Shown in pieces: positions 10,590 through 22,559 of a stretch of DNA of 64,000 bases. The position numbers and the translations under genes were made by a program. Location: contig OX291553.1 in NCBI GenBank assembly GCA_946406115.1, positions 10,545,001 to 10,609,000 of the forward strand, in the 5' to 3' direction. Within the stretch, counting starts at the first letter, position 1. Every line of letters starts with the position of its first letter. This stretch comes from Apoda limacodes. Its lineage: Eukaryota > Arthropoda > Insecta > Lepidoptera > Limacodidae. Under the pieces are notes generated by a model. The model was not told the DNA's origin, searched no databases, and saw nothing but the letters and a program-made list of their open reading frames with translations.

Positions 10590-12570
10590 ATCAAATAAAC
10601 CTGGTCCTCGTGGCATTGTGGCAAGAATGCAGGCTGCGTTTCCTCTTTGGACGGCTAAGCTAATCCTTTGAGCAAAATAGAAGCCTGCATTCCTGTCACC
10701 TCTGATTCCGATTAGTCGAGGTAGTATTGACTTTAAGAAGGACCCAGAGTCTCAATTGCAAACGGCACAAACTCATAGTTTCCTAGTAATGAGTTATGTA
10801 ATGCGCCGTTTGCGAGACTCTGCAACTTGGGCTGCCCCTCCAGCTTTAAGTTTGGCCCTAGGGAGGTGAGACGGAGCCAGGGTGTCGACGCAAGTTGCGT
10901 CCCATACTAAGGCCCGCCCCTTCTCCCAGGGAATCAACGATAAACCGTCCGGTCTTTCGCCGTCATCACGATTTATGCCATGAGGTTCTAAAATAGAAGG
11001 TATATTGATGGTGGAAAGAGACCTCTTGATTATATCGTTAATTGAACCATGCCTGGAGAGTCTACCTACTTTTGATACAGTACAGTCCATGAAGTCCAAG
11101 GCCATCAACGTTTTCACCACACGGACATATGTGTGGATGGCAAATTGTGGCCCCGATTCGTATACTCTCGTTGTCTAATAAAGTTCCCAGATTTGAAGAA
11201 GGAATACAATGAAGCCAATGACCAGATTTCTTTTCAGAAACTGGTAAAAGGTGCGCCTTGTCGCGATTATTGGTTAAATTTTGAACCGAATTATTAAAAG
11301 TCAACAGAATCAGCGGAATATCCCAAAGTTTTTGCGTTTTCTTTTCCATTGGAATATCCTGACTAGGACAGAGACTTTTCCAGGCTTCCAAAGCTTCCGC
11401 AGTGCCTACACTCTCAGTTTTCAAGTCTGCCATGATTGATTGGCAAAGATTGTCAACACCGTGTACGGAAGACAGAAAAGCTAGAAGAGCAATACTCGAA
11501 AAATTACGGATGCCTAAGCCTCCAAAATTTCCAGGATTTGTAGCTTGATCCCATGAATTTGCACTTAAAGATAAATTTAGTATTTTTTCCACTGCTGACT
11601 TAGGGCTAGCATTCATAACCTTAAGAAAATCTGAAAAAATCCTTACGGAGCTACAACGGAGAAGGTAAGTTAATTTTGGAACGAAAAGGCAGTGTTTTAA
11701 AGTCGTAAATGCGATATGAGAATTTAGAGGTGCAAGTTTGACAGAATGTTTCTCAAAATCTTTTATTTTTGTATCTAAAATTGGTTTTATAGCATCTTGA
11801 AATAACGGAGCCCCTAGCAGTGAAAGATTGTCCTTGTTTCTAACGGATATATTAGGAGCAATTTCTGAAATAAAAAAATTCAGAAATTGCTCTAGAAGAG
11901 CAGATGAAGATGTCTGAATTTCGGGTATATAAATTTTACTTTTTTCAAAATTGAGCTCTAAAAGCCATTGGGGTTTTAAACTTTTGAATTAAATAAGACA
12001 AATCGGCAAAAACTGTATCAAGCTTTCCAGCTAAGGTTCCATCGTCAAGATACCAAACATTTAGTTTCGAATTTAAAGATAAAATTATTGGGTGAATGGC
12101 TAAACTAAATAAAGCTGGGCCTAAAGGGTCACCCTGCTGAACGCCAGTTTCTGAAGAAATTAATATGTTTTCATAAATTAAATTTGAAGGGGAGCTATAG
12201 CTTTGCCAGACATATAGATAAATTCAGGATCAGGATTCAGGATTGTGTTTAAGGACTTCGTTCAGCAAGGTTACCCTGTCTATTGAATTAAATGCATTCC
12301 TGACATCGACTTTTAGCAGTAAATCCATTTCGTTCAATTGTACAAAAGTGCAAACTGAATGAACTGCTGCTTCGTATCCGCATCTGCTGCCAAACCCTAG
12401 TTGCTTTGGTTGAAATTTGGATCATAAGGTGGAAACAATGTGCTTGCAAGCGAGTTTAGATGTTAAACGTCAAAAAGTACAACCAATCGCTATCGGTCGA
12501 ATGCCTCCATCTTTTATATTAAAGGCGCAAAGAGTTGCACCATACAGTAATTTAGTAAAAGCTACTTACT
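10590..12570 (-). pseudogene. non-LTR retrotransposon with restriction-like endonuclease, broken
   Basis: Read on the minus strand. At 12560-11960 a degraded reverse transcriptase is visible in pieces: a DVRNAFNSIDR block, GDPLGPALFSLAIHP, and the catalytic WYLDDGTL. At 11616-11062 an open piece carries a zinc-knuckle-like CPCGENVDGLGLHGLYC. At 11120-10794 comes GERPDG, then ALVWDATCVD: the spaced PD...D pattern of the restriction-like endonuclease found in R2/NeSL/Utopia-type elements, not the apurinic endonuclease of jockey-type LINEs. A further frame at 10790-10600 keeps a C-terminal QRISLAVQRGNA-like segment. Several stops and frameshifts make it a fossil. The clade is not fixed. Confidence 0.8.
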
Positions 12571-14104
12571 TACTTTAGCTACTTCTTAGTTTTCAATAGT
12601 CGTATTACAAAAACTGAAACAACAATAATGTCACATTCCCGTTTACGGTTGTATTCACACATTCATTTTCAGGTAAATCTTATTAAATAACTTTTTGCCT
12701 GTTGATGGTAAACCATGATTTGTAAAAATGAATAGATGGAGATAAAGAAAACAAACTTAAGCCCCTTGGAGAACCTAGGTTAGGATTTTGTTACCTGTGT
12801 AGAGTCGCACATATAACAGGATACCTACCTACTAACCGCGCCACAAAAAAAAACATACCTACTTTCAGTAACATATCTAGGGATCAAATCAAATACCTAA
12901 TATTTATTTAATTTTAGTAGGTTGCTGAAAACACTTTTGAATCGTCGATACAATCTATTTAACAACGTGAATTTGTGCCGAAAAGACCCGACGATTCTTA
13001 ATTATTATTATTAAAAGTAATTGTACAATACTTTGATAATCAACTAACAAGTAGGTATACAATCTGTATTGAAGCATATCAGGATGATACTAATTCTATC
13101 GCAATGTCTTATCTACAGATGGTGCAAAGGAAACTGGGTATGGCAACACTTTTTAGTTTAAAACGTAATAGCACAATCTGCACAGTAGGTCCTGTACCTA
13201 CATACTACATTCACTTTATCTATCGACCGATCAAAATCTTCAGTCAAAAGCCGACGGCCGGCACGCGACTTGACGCGACGCCATTGTTTTGTTTGCATAA
13301 AATATGCGTGAAATTCGTTAAGTGGTTTTTTTAATAAAATTGGTAAATTATTCATTAACAAATACAACAAGATGATTCTGTGTGTAGGAGTCTTTGTAAA
13401 TAACGATTTGAGTTGTGGGCAAGACATGTATTTAGAGCGTTTTGTCAACGGGAGACCATCGCACTAGCAAGCAACAAAGGTTTTCGTCATATGATGCCTT
13501 TGAACCACTTTTGTGAAAACGTACGTGCGTACCTACCTAGCTAATTTTTAAAATAGGAAGTTAAAAATGGTTTTAATTCAGTGTTCTAGTAAATGAAGGT
13601 TACTTTGAACCATTTTTGTGAATTAAGATACTGCATAGGTAGTTAATGTTTGAAAACAGTGTTACGTAGTACAGTGTTAGTGAATGTACCTATGTCATTG
13701 AGCCATTTTTGTTACAACTGAAAATATTTAATGCAGTGCTAAGTAAAAAAGATTAGTGAATTAAAGAAGTAAGCTGCTGCTGAAGCTTTTTAGTTGAGTA
13801 GGTAGCTTTTAGCCATCCTGTTTTTATTTTTGCGTAGCGTCGCACGAATTGCGTTTCTACGCCGAAAAAAGTACCAGGAACACATAAACGACAAGACGTC
13901 GTACGCGTTGTAGGTAATTATTGTGTAACTGGAGTCGTACGAATTCAAAAGATCTAGATTCTCATAAATTAGCTGGTGGCATATTCTAAAGTTTATTAAA
14001 CTTTGTGATCAAGTCAGAAAGTAAAATTATTTTATGAAATTAGTATGAGAAACTGAAATGCCGATTTTCAGTGTGAAGCTTTGGATAGTGATTGCTGAGT
14101 AGGT
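12571..14104. other. no gene seen
   Basis: AT-rich spacer with 'taggtacct'-type short repeats. The open frames at 13104-13448 on the two strands overlap each other and match nothing I recognise. Confidence 0.5.
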
Positions 14105-15337
14105 GCACTCTTGCCCCCTTTAGGGATTTGGGGCATTTCCGTTACACTCTGTATATAATACTTCCTAGGTCCCAATAGATATAATTGTAAAAAGAACCAG
14201 GAAAACACTGGCGCCTTCCACACAAAAAAAAAATAAGGTGTCCGCTTTTACCTATGATCACACAGCCACACGGATAAGTCTGTCGGACATCACTTGTCCT
14301 TTAGTAACCAACGCGGGCGTATAGAATTAATAAAAATGCTCGACAAACAACAAAAAGATATATATAAGTATGAAAAATACCAAGAGAAAGGGCGGGTTGA
14401 AGAATTGCAGCAGTAACTGAAGTTACAAGGTTTCTCTAATCCCTCTTATCTAAATTGCGCAAATCACTCCTGCACTGCCCTTCTCCATTGCAGTTGGTAA
14501 CTTTTCACTTAAAGGAAATTGTTCCACCTACTGCAAAAAAAATTTTTTTTTTTTAATTTATTTATTTATTTGCCTGAATAAGGTACAGATGGTCTTAATA
14601 AATTATTGATGTACATGGTTCTCTTATTCTACCCCCTCAGGATGTGCAAATTTTACAATTGAATAGTAAATTAAATTCTAAAATGTCACCAATAATAAAA
14701 ATTCCTTATCTTCTATCAACAGAATTAATCTAAATACAATATAAAATGTTAAGGAAAATAAATTACATAGCCACATGTCATATTACAAATTTTAAATTAC
14801 ATTCGCCACATGTCATATTACAATTTTTCAAAAAAATTGATGCACGCTATTTATTGTTAAGAAATTCTCCGACGCTATAAAAACAATTATCTAGTAACCT
14901 TCCCGTCAATCTTTTTTTAAATAAATGGTATGGTAGTGCTTTTATATCAGATGGCAACTTGTAAATTTTTATTGCCATATAACAAACATTCTTACCATAT
15001 ATATCAAGGTTACATTTAGGTATAAATAATTTCAATTTATGTCTTGACGGCCTTGAGTTTTCGGTATGATTTCTGATTTCTGAATGCTTAGGAAAGTTTT
15101 GAGGATGTTGTCTAACAAACAGACATATGTTCCTGATGTACATGCATGGTAATGTTAACAATTCTAATTTTTTAAATAGAGGTTTACAACTATCTGTTAC
15201 CCAAGCGTTGCATATTGCTCTTATACATCTTTTTTGGGATTAATACGGATGCCACATAGCCGTGATACGCTGTTATTGCAGTTTCTAATGAACCTGTTTG
15301 TCTTACCCGTTTCAGAGCATAGACAAAACGATCTAGT

Positions 15338-15735
15338 TTACTGCAAACATTCTCTATCTGTGGTTTCCAATTTTATATGTTCGTCAATTATAATTCCAAG
15401 AAATACAGCAGTTTCCACTTCGTGTACTACGTCGTTATTACACTGAAGTTTTGATTTCAATTTATTCGATTTGTACTTAGAGAACTGTACCACATTGGTT
15501 TTTTTTATATTTATTTTTAAATTATTATTTGTCAACCATGTAATCACTTTATTAAATTTATCGTTAATTTTATTTTCAAAATCTTCTTTAGCGTCGCATT
15601 CTATAATTAAAGTCGTGTCATCAGCAAAAAAAAATACATTTTTCCTGCATAACAGTTGGAAGGTCATTAATATAAGTCAAAAATAGCAGTGAACCCAATA
15701 TACTACCTTGCGGAACACCACATTTGTTAACTTTG
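15338..15735 (-). pseudogene. LINE B RT fragment with FADD box
   Basis: Just downstream, in another frame, lies the block containing FFADDTTLI, the RT catalytic loop, and a following thumb-like region (KVITWLTNNNLKINIKK). Further remnants of the ORF2 C-terminus continue to about 14850 in shifting frames (for instance the open piece 15161-14847). Confidence 0.75.
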
Positions 15736-16759
15736 TATGTAGAGCAGTAGTCTTTTTAATTGGTTGTCCATTTATTATTGAAATTTTCCTAATTTTCGTG
15801 CATTGTTGCCTATTTTTCAAGTAGTCTGATAACCAGTCGTGAGCTCTCACACCATTTATCTCTAACTTATGTAGAAGATTATTATGTACGACAAAATCGA
15901 AAGCTTTAGTCATATCCAGTAGAATAGCGACAGTAGGTTTTTTAATTTGATATATAAATTTTTTGTCATAATCTTCTGAGTCTATATTAAAATTAATAGC
16001 GTTTGCAATTAGGTTCGCATGATCGTTATTATATTTATTTCGTATATTGATGTACTTACAATTAATATAGGTTTTTGCTAAGCAGGCGATGTAGTTATTC
16101 AAATAGTATTTCTGCAAATAAGCATTTTCCCTTACTTCTATAATGTAAACCAAACCGTTTTTCAGTTTACTCAACGCTACACTGAGTTCTCTAATTAACA
16201 ACAATGGATTTTTTTCATTTGTATCAACCAGTAGAATAACTCTGTCGCCATCGGATATTGTTTTACTTAATTTTTCACAATAAGAAAGTACATCAGAGCA
16301 ATTTGCATTTGGTTTCACAAAAAATAGAATATTATAGTCATCATTCCACTTGTTTAGCGTAACTGTGACATTTTTATCGCCAGTCCTTTTGCTTCTTGGT
16401 TTCCCAGTATATTGTTTTTTTTTGTGTTTTTTGGTAGAAATAAAGTCCATATTTCTATTTTTATGTATTTCCTCTTTATTAACTTGCGTCTCCGTATCAC
16501 TAGATGTCGCCACATTCTTCATTTTGTTAAGTTTAATCCTCTCCTCACAAGATGTCGCACCATTATTTGTACTCCTTTTATTCGTTGTAACGTTGTCATT
16601 AACGAACTCGTTATCGGTGATGATATGTTTATCCTGTTCCTCGCTATATGGCGCTAGTTTGTACGTACCAGCTATTTCAGGTTGTGTCCCCTGCTGACTA
16701 GGTGTCAGTATGCTATTTTTTGGGAATAATAAATTAAAATCTTTCTCTTGATTTTTCAA
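15677..16759 (-). pseudogene. LINE B ORF1 C-terminal part fused to RT fragment
   Basis: In the same frame as the coiled-coil piece. It holds a basic region (KKHKKKQYTGKPRSKRTG), then a segment with a hydrophobic strand (DGDRVILLVDTN) that resembles the esterase-like domain of some insect LINE ORF1 proteins. From about 15955 the frame changes character to reverse transcriptase: TVAILLDMTKAFDFVVH is RT motif A with the catalytic Asp. The join has no stop and skips the endonuclease, so an internal deletion fused ORF1 to mid-RT in frame. It ends in non-homologous residues before the next RT block. Confidence 0.7.
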
Positions 16760-16801
16760 ACTAGTATTTAGTTGATTCGATTTTTCTATGTTCGTGTACT
16801 G

Positions 16802-17161
16802 TTATAAAGATTTTCTTTTACTACGTTTTCTCACTGGTGTGGAAAATTTAGTGATATCAATCGGATCCAAACTTATTCTTTTTAGCAGTTTAATTTTATT
16901 TTGGCTATTTTTCAACTCTGTTTGAAGTTGGTCATTTTCAGCATCTGGTTTTTCTATTTCTTCGTCGGCTACAGCTAATTTCGTTTTCAAATCCAAGATG
17001 TCTTGTCTTAGTTCTGTCAATTCTGTGTTTTCTCCGGAATTTATATTTGGCAAGCTTATTATGCTCGTATCGCCATTTATGGACCGAGAGGAGCTAGCAC
17101 TTTCGTAATCGTTGCTATCATAATTGTAGTTCCTCTGGTTTTTGATTTTTCTGTATTCCAT
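16802..17161 (-). CDS. LINE B ORF1, N-terminal coiled-coil part
   Basis: Begins with ATG at 17161-17159. Residues about 1-40 are polar. Residues about 48-95 form heptad-like repeats (ELRQDILDLKTKLAV and on), a likely coiled coil for trimer or oligomer formation by a LINE ORF1 RNA-binding protein. The C-terminus is basic (RKRSKRKS). It stops with TAA at 16802-16804, but the same reading frame continues through to 15677, so this stop probably splits one ORF1. Confidence 0.65.
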   Translation of the reverse strand: MEYRKIKNQRNYNYDSNDYESASSSRSINGDTSIISLPNINSGENTELTELRQDILDLKTKLAVADEEIEKPDAENDQLQTELKNSQNKIKLLKRISLDPIDITKFSTPVRKRSKRKSL

Positions 17162-17169
17162 TCCGTAAA

Positions 17170-18990
17170 ACTCATTTTGATAATATACTAAAGATCACAA
17201 AACAAAAAAAGAAAAAAAAGGGTGATGTAGCGGAGGTGGAATCGATCTCGCACCACGTAGAAGAATTGTCGATGACTTTATCACTGAGCTATGGCTCTTA
17301 GATTTATTTAAGTAAAAATTTCGAACTTTACGAACAAGAGACAGGTTTATTTGTGATTTTGTATAAAACTTATTTATTAAGTTTTGTCATTCACTGCATT
17401 AGTCACTGGTTTTGAATTTTTAGCAGCTAATTCTGAGTTTTATTTAAAGAAATCACTTTACATTTACATTTTCACCATTGTTTGTGACTTGCTTCCAGCT
17501 TTAAAACATTATAACTTTTAATTTATTTCACTAACTTTTTACCCTTTTATTTCTTTCTTTTTACTTTATGCAATCTATAACACGTCCGCCTTTTTGCAGT
17601 GAGTACTCAAACAACTTTTCCAAGCGTACACGTGGTAGCATCCCATTGAAAAAGAAAAAGGCGACGCCCTCAAGGCCCGTAGCTGCGCCTTGTTTCCTTC
17701 GGCGTGGTACTGGTCATACGTCCTCGGCCATGTGATCGCGGGTGGCTGGAATCAGATTTCGAACCGAGAGAAAACGCTCTTGAAAGGGGTTAGGCCGCCG
17801 GGGTGCGTCGAGGTAACCCCATCGGCTCCATTGAAACAACTTTTTCTTTTGATAGGAACCTTTTTTATTATTTAAGACAGTATGTCTTTTCAATTTAAAA
17901 CTTCCGCCTTACTAGGCATTAGGTATTATTAAAAATAAGAGAAGATGAAAATTATGGTGCCCTAAAGGCTAGAAAAAATGAGGTTATGCCATGTGAAAGG
18001 TGAGATGATACATGTGCTCACCCATCCTTGGTTAATCCTCGGAGATTTGTCGCTCCAACAATCGTTGCTACTCTTCAGTATTTTATTTTTAAAAACAAGT
18101 GCCATTTTGAGCACTTTATAAATTTTATTCAATTTAATATTCAGGATCACATTTTCCTAACAATGATGGTGGTATCGAAAGAGGAAGAAAAAACCTAGCT
18201 TGCCAGCCTTCTAAAAAAATTTGGAGGAAAAAAATATTATTCCCCAAAAAAGTTATTTTGTACTTTTCCACATCAAATGCGGGGCCTTTTTGAAAGTATT
18301 TTCTATTTATTAAAAAGTTAAAACTATCGATAGTTGGAGTGGCAATCCTCTTATAATGTCTTGTTACCACCCGACACCAGTTGGTGTCCATTTTCCTACC
18401 AGGTGTGACACTGGTAACATTACAAAATATTTATCTGTGAAAGAAAAAAACTAATGTAAACAAACAATTTTAAGGTTAAACTTGAGTATGATTTCTTACA
18501 TTTTGTTTCAATTTAACTTTATGTAACGTGATAATTTCAGCACGTTACACGCTTCATATTTAAAAAAAAACTAAACAAAACTTAAGTTAAATAAAGTTTT
18601 TATCAACTATGGTGACAATTTCATAATCTTGGATAAATAAAATTGTATAAATGCATTTTTCTTATTTGTTAATGTATTTAAGTAAGTATATGTTTGTATG
18701 TATGTATTTATATGTATGTATATTAATTCATATTTCCTCATATATGTATATGTTTCATTTATGTATATGCATTTACATATGTGTATATATACAACTTCTA
18801 GAGACTCAGAAATTCCTGGTACATCAATCTTACAATCAAACAAAATCTTCATAATATATATACATACATATAAATAATCTTTCTTCGTTTATGATTCCCT
18901 AAAGGTTAGAATTATACAAAATAAATCATACATGCCATATCTATGGCTATATCATCAATATTTTCATCGCAAAGATGCAGTCAAAAGATT
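17170..18990. other. no gene; GC-rich island and AT microsatellite
   Basis: 17580-17850 is much more GC-rich than its surroundings and looks like a fragment of a dispersed repeat, but I cannot name it. 18660-18800 is a degenerate tract of repeated tgta/tata. No coding region is supported. Confidence 0.4.
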
Positions 18991-18991
18991 A

Positions 18992-19066
18992 ACCTCGAGC
19001 CAGGATTTGAACCTGCAACTCCTTACACTCCGCGTAAGTGCTCCATCAATTGAGCTGTCGGGGCAC
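18992..19066 (-). repeat. tRNA-derived SINE-like segment
   Basis: On the minus strand an A-box-like agctcaattgatgg and an exact B box GGTTCAAATCC (19013-19003) have tRNA spacing, with a 5-bp anticodon stem (cttac/gtaag) and a 7-base loop. The acceptor stem does not pair and the base before the anticodon is not U, so this is a tRNA-like Pol III promoter remnant rather than a working tRNA. Confidence 0.5.
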
Positions 19067-19989
19067 AAATACCAATGTGTATAAGTATAATTTAGAGTCT
19101 GTATGATGTTCTTCCTGAACGTTATCATTATAATGCACCCACTTTGCTTATCTGTATTACCCAAAAGTTGGCTGGGAGATAATGCCTAAGGATTTATGCA
19201 AAACTGTACATTGAACACTACAGTACACGCGCCCCTTTTTTTACACGGATTGCACGCGTGGCTTACAATAGTAGTATATTTTTAAATTTTTTGTCATATA
19301 TGTTACTGTTATGTATGAATGAAAGTACGATAGAAATAAGAAAGTTGTTTATTTATCTTATAATCGCATTTTTTCCATAAAACAGTAAGTAACTCTAAAA
19401 TAGGAACACATTTAGAAAGTTTCAAGAAAGTTTAACAAAATTGGCACGTTTGTGATCAGTGTTGCTAAAATATATTTAACTTATATACTATATAGGTATA
19501 TGTATTTTTATTATTCATAACACTCAGGACAAACTACAGCCTTTAAACGGGATAAATCCACTATATGCAAGTCTGACACATTATTTTGTGGAGCGATTCG
19601 AGGTAAAGTGCGCATACTCTTCCCATCTTGGGCACATTATACTGTGAAACTAAGGTCTGGCTCTGATTCTTGTCCATCTTCTTCTTCACTTACAAACATT
19701 TATTAATTTTCTTCCTTAAATTCCATCAACTACCTCTCCATCTGTTCATCGTGAAAGTAGAAATAGATCTGCAAAAATGTAAATAAGTAAAAGTGTAAGT
19801 TAAAATCAATTTTACAATGAAGTCAATACAAAACTTTGTGCCTAAACTTAGTAAAAACATATTTATTTATAGATACTAACAATACAGTATCCAAAATATA
19901 ACAAATGTGGTTATGATAAACATACTTATATTAAAAAAAATGCTTACCTAAATTTGGTATGCCAATAGTCGCGCGGACTTACTTTAGTG
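19067..19989. other. no gene seen
   Basis: AT-rich spacer. A block near 19205-19260 with 'cactacagtacacgcg' recurs inverted near 22118-22140. Confidence 0.45.
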
Positions 19990-21340
19990 CAGTCATTGAA
20001 GCGTTATTGCTCCGAATTTTTTTACTGTGAACCGATTTGCATGAAATTTTGGAATTAGGCTCATCTTACCCTTAACTTCAAAAGTGAAAATGATCTGAAC
20101 TCCGCACCCACCCTGGGGGTGGTTACTACCCCTTCTCGGTGGTTTTTTTAAATAACCTGGGATATCGATAAAAGGCCTAATTTTAAGAAAAAAATATTTT
20201 ATAAAGTTTTTCTAAAAACCCAATACTTTTTAAGTTATTGGCAATTGAAAATTCGATTTTTTTTTTACGTTTTTCATCGTTTTTTTGCAAATATCTCCAA
20301 AAATATGCATTTCAACGAAAATTTTATGATGAACAAAATTGTAGCAGGTAAAAAACTAAACAAAACGTTTTTTATAAAGTGTTCTAAGTGCAATATTAAG
20401 CTAAATATTAAAGATCAAAGCCGTTTTTTATTTTGTATGAAATTTAATAGATGTATTCAATGCCATCTAGCGGCGAGCAGATACATTTGATGCATTCTAA
20501 TGAAATAGGGGTTTGTAGTGCTTGAAATAAGCTTTAAAATGAGCATTGTTAAAAGTCTTTTGCACGTAAAAAAAAATCACGATTTTAAGAAAAAAAAAAT
20601 CGAATTTTTACAAAAACCACCTTCTTTTCATAATAGAGACCCAAAACTATTGTCTTATGAATATATATATATATTATATTTAAATGTATTACTTATACAA
20701 TCTGGTGCAGTTTTAGACAACTTGTAAGTTTATATTTTATTCAATAAATGGTGATTTCTTACTCTATATGTGTAATCATATATATTTACTGTTTTAATTT
20801 AGGGGTAGTTTTAAGGCTTGAAAAGCTTGAGAATATGAGAATCATTTTCGAGAATGTGGAATAACATTTAAATCCATTTCATTTCATCAAAAGATTTTTT
20901 TTAAACAATTTTTTATTAAGGGGTTTTTTTAAAAGGTCGAAAGGGGGGTTAACAATTCGTTAATTAATATAGAGAACATAAAATATTATTTAATCTATAC
21001 CTAAATCTTTTTATTTCATACCAAAGTATTTTTTTTAATTTAGGAGTTGTATGCAAGGGTTTTAAGGTTTTCAAGGGGTTGAAAATGATTTTGTTATGAG
21101 GTTATTGTATTAGAAAACACTTTACAATTTCACCCCTTAGTATTAAACACGTTTTCTAGTCATAAAATGGCTCCATTTTTTCATTAAGGGGTTGTTTACA
21201 CCCCTTAAAAATAATAGGCGGAGCTCAGATCATTTTCACTTTTGAAGTTAAGGGTAAGATGAGCCTAATTCCAAAATTTCATGCAAATCGGTTCACAGTA
21301 AAAAAATTCGGAGGTAAGACCCTATATGATGCACTATTGA
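19990..21340. mobile_element. foldback element with roughly 95-bp inverted arms
   Basis: The block at 20015-20105 (including tgaaccgatttgcatgaaat and 'gggtaagatgagcc' in inverse) recurs as a near-perfect reverse complement at 21218-21310. Shorter terminal blocks (tttagtgcagtcatt at about 19991 and its inverse at about 21335) extend the arms outward. The 1.1-kb interior has only short AT-rich open frames and no transposase motif. It is a non-autonomous foldback or TIR element. Confidence 0.75.
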
Positions 21341-21345
21341 CTAAT

Positions 21346-21936
21346 GACTGCACTAAACCTGACTCAGAATCTATTTGCAATTTGTGTAAACAGAACCTAA
21401 CTTTTTCTGGTAATTTAATCATAAATCATTAAAATACTTACATGATTACCTTTATTGTCACATTCTTTAACTGGTTTTCAAATCACGACACTGATTAAAC
21501 CTAAATTTAACAAAATTCCAAATTACGGTACATTTATGTTGCATCACAGAGTACATTGTTGGGTTGCATAGTAAGCTAAGGCGTAACTCCGGACATAACT
21601 ATATCTTTGGATATATATCCGAGGCCGGATATGTTACAACTCCTTCACTTTGCGTGAAATAAACATGTAGTTTTTAGTATCCCTTCTGCTTTGTGACAGG
21701 CGCGTGAATATCTGTTAGAAAAATATAATATAGATATCAAATAGTATCTATCTATAACAAACGAGGGATATATTAAGTGGATATGGATATGCGAAGCGGA
21801 TACATATCTTTGATCGGATATGTGACATATCCAATCTTTGTCTGGAGTTACTTAGCCCATGGCTATTGCATAGACAAAAGACGCGGGTCAAGGTCATTTT
21901 TGTTTACACGAATTGCAAATAGATTCAGCGTCAGGT
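21346..21936. mobile_element. nested inverted-repeat elements
   Basis: Outer arms: the sequence beginning aaacctgac and containing gaatctatttgcaatttgtg near 21346-21390 is inverted at 21892-21936. Inside it, 21573-21862 has its own inverted ends (gctaaggcgtaactccgga versus the inverse of gtctggagttacttagc). No coding capacity. Confidence 0.6.
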
Positions 21937-22147
21937 TTACTTAGGTAGGCCCACGTTTTAGACGTGAATTTGCAGAGAGGTGCGCTCGCGCTGACGTCAC
22001 ACGTGGTGCTTGTTAGTTGACATGTTTATTGAACGAGGCTTTCCTCGAATCACAACACTCTAGTACGCAACACTCAAAAGTTATAGGTTAAAATGTTACC
22101 CTGGTCTCCTATAGTAGGCCACGCGTGTACTGTAGTGTTAAGCATCA

Positions 22148-22166
22148 ATAAATAAATAAATAAAGG
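22148..22166 (+). repeat. short (aata)n tail
   Basis: aataaataaataaataaa ends a stretch of moderately GC-rich sequence at 21940-22147, as expected of a retroposed element's 3' tail on the plus strand. Confidence 0.35.
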
Positions 22167-22559
22167 TATATAAAATATATAATATAAGTATTGCACAAGA
22201 AGAAATATTTTCAGGTCAAATATCACGCTATCAAACTACTGCATTGCACCGTTAAAGATAACATAACATTAATTTTATTAATCGATTTTATACCTAATTT
22301 GGCATGTTATATAAGTCAATATTTTACACAGATAAGTGAAATCTTATCAACTTACCCTCTGTCTTTGTATAATGACATGAACTGCCACACCTTTGTTAAT
22401 TGATTATCGTGTGTATTGCACTCATTATCTATATGTCTATATCTATATTCCGTGCCGCCCCGAGCAAAAGAGCAAATAAAATTATTAATTAAAAAATAAA
22501 GACCCGACTCCAAAAACATTAAGAACTAAAAAGCAATAAACAAGTAAACCTAAGTCAAA

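Larger units (their letters stand above)
9275..14152. mobile_element. possible TIR pair enclosing about 4.9 kb
   Basis: Around 9278-9320 the sequence reads tgtaacgcaatacccccaa and continues 'atcccttgaagggg'. Around 14105-14150 the imperfect reverse complement occurs (ccccctttagggatttgggg ... cgttaca). Such ends fit an old DNA transposon, but I see no transposase between them and no clear target duplication. The two ends could instead be solo fragments of a repeat lying in opposite orientation. Confidence 0.4.
14545..17165 (-). mobile_element. LINE with ORF1-RT deletion fusion (family B)
   Basis: On the minus strand the order is ORF1 (17161 down), reverse transcriptase remains (about 15960 down to 14850) and a 3' tail of repeated aaata near 14560. 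Most of ORF2, including the endonuclease and the first RT motifs, is missing because ORF1 runs directly into the RT catalytic region. The remaining RT 3' part is frame-broken. It is a non-LTR retrotransposon of the jockey/CR1 group by its RT motifs; the exact clade is uncertain. Confidence 0.8.

Noticed and set aside
13104..13448. Overlapping open frames on both strands
   Set aside because: They are mutual shadows in AT-rich DNA, with no motif, splice site or homology that I recognise.
16350..16697. Plus-strand open frames rich in Phe, Leu and Val
   Set aside because: They are the reverse of the Lys/Asn/Glu-rich LINE B ORF1 on the minus strand.
18651..18854. Hydrophobic open frames on both strands
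   Set aside because: They are translations of the tgta/tata microsatellite tract.
19003..19066. Functional tRNA gene
   Set aside because: The boxes are good, but the acceptor stem does not pair and the anticodon loop lacks the usual U.
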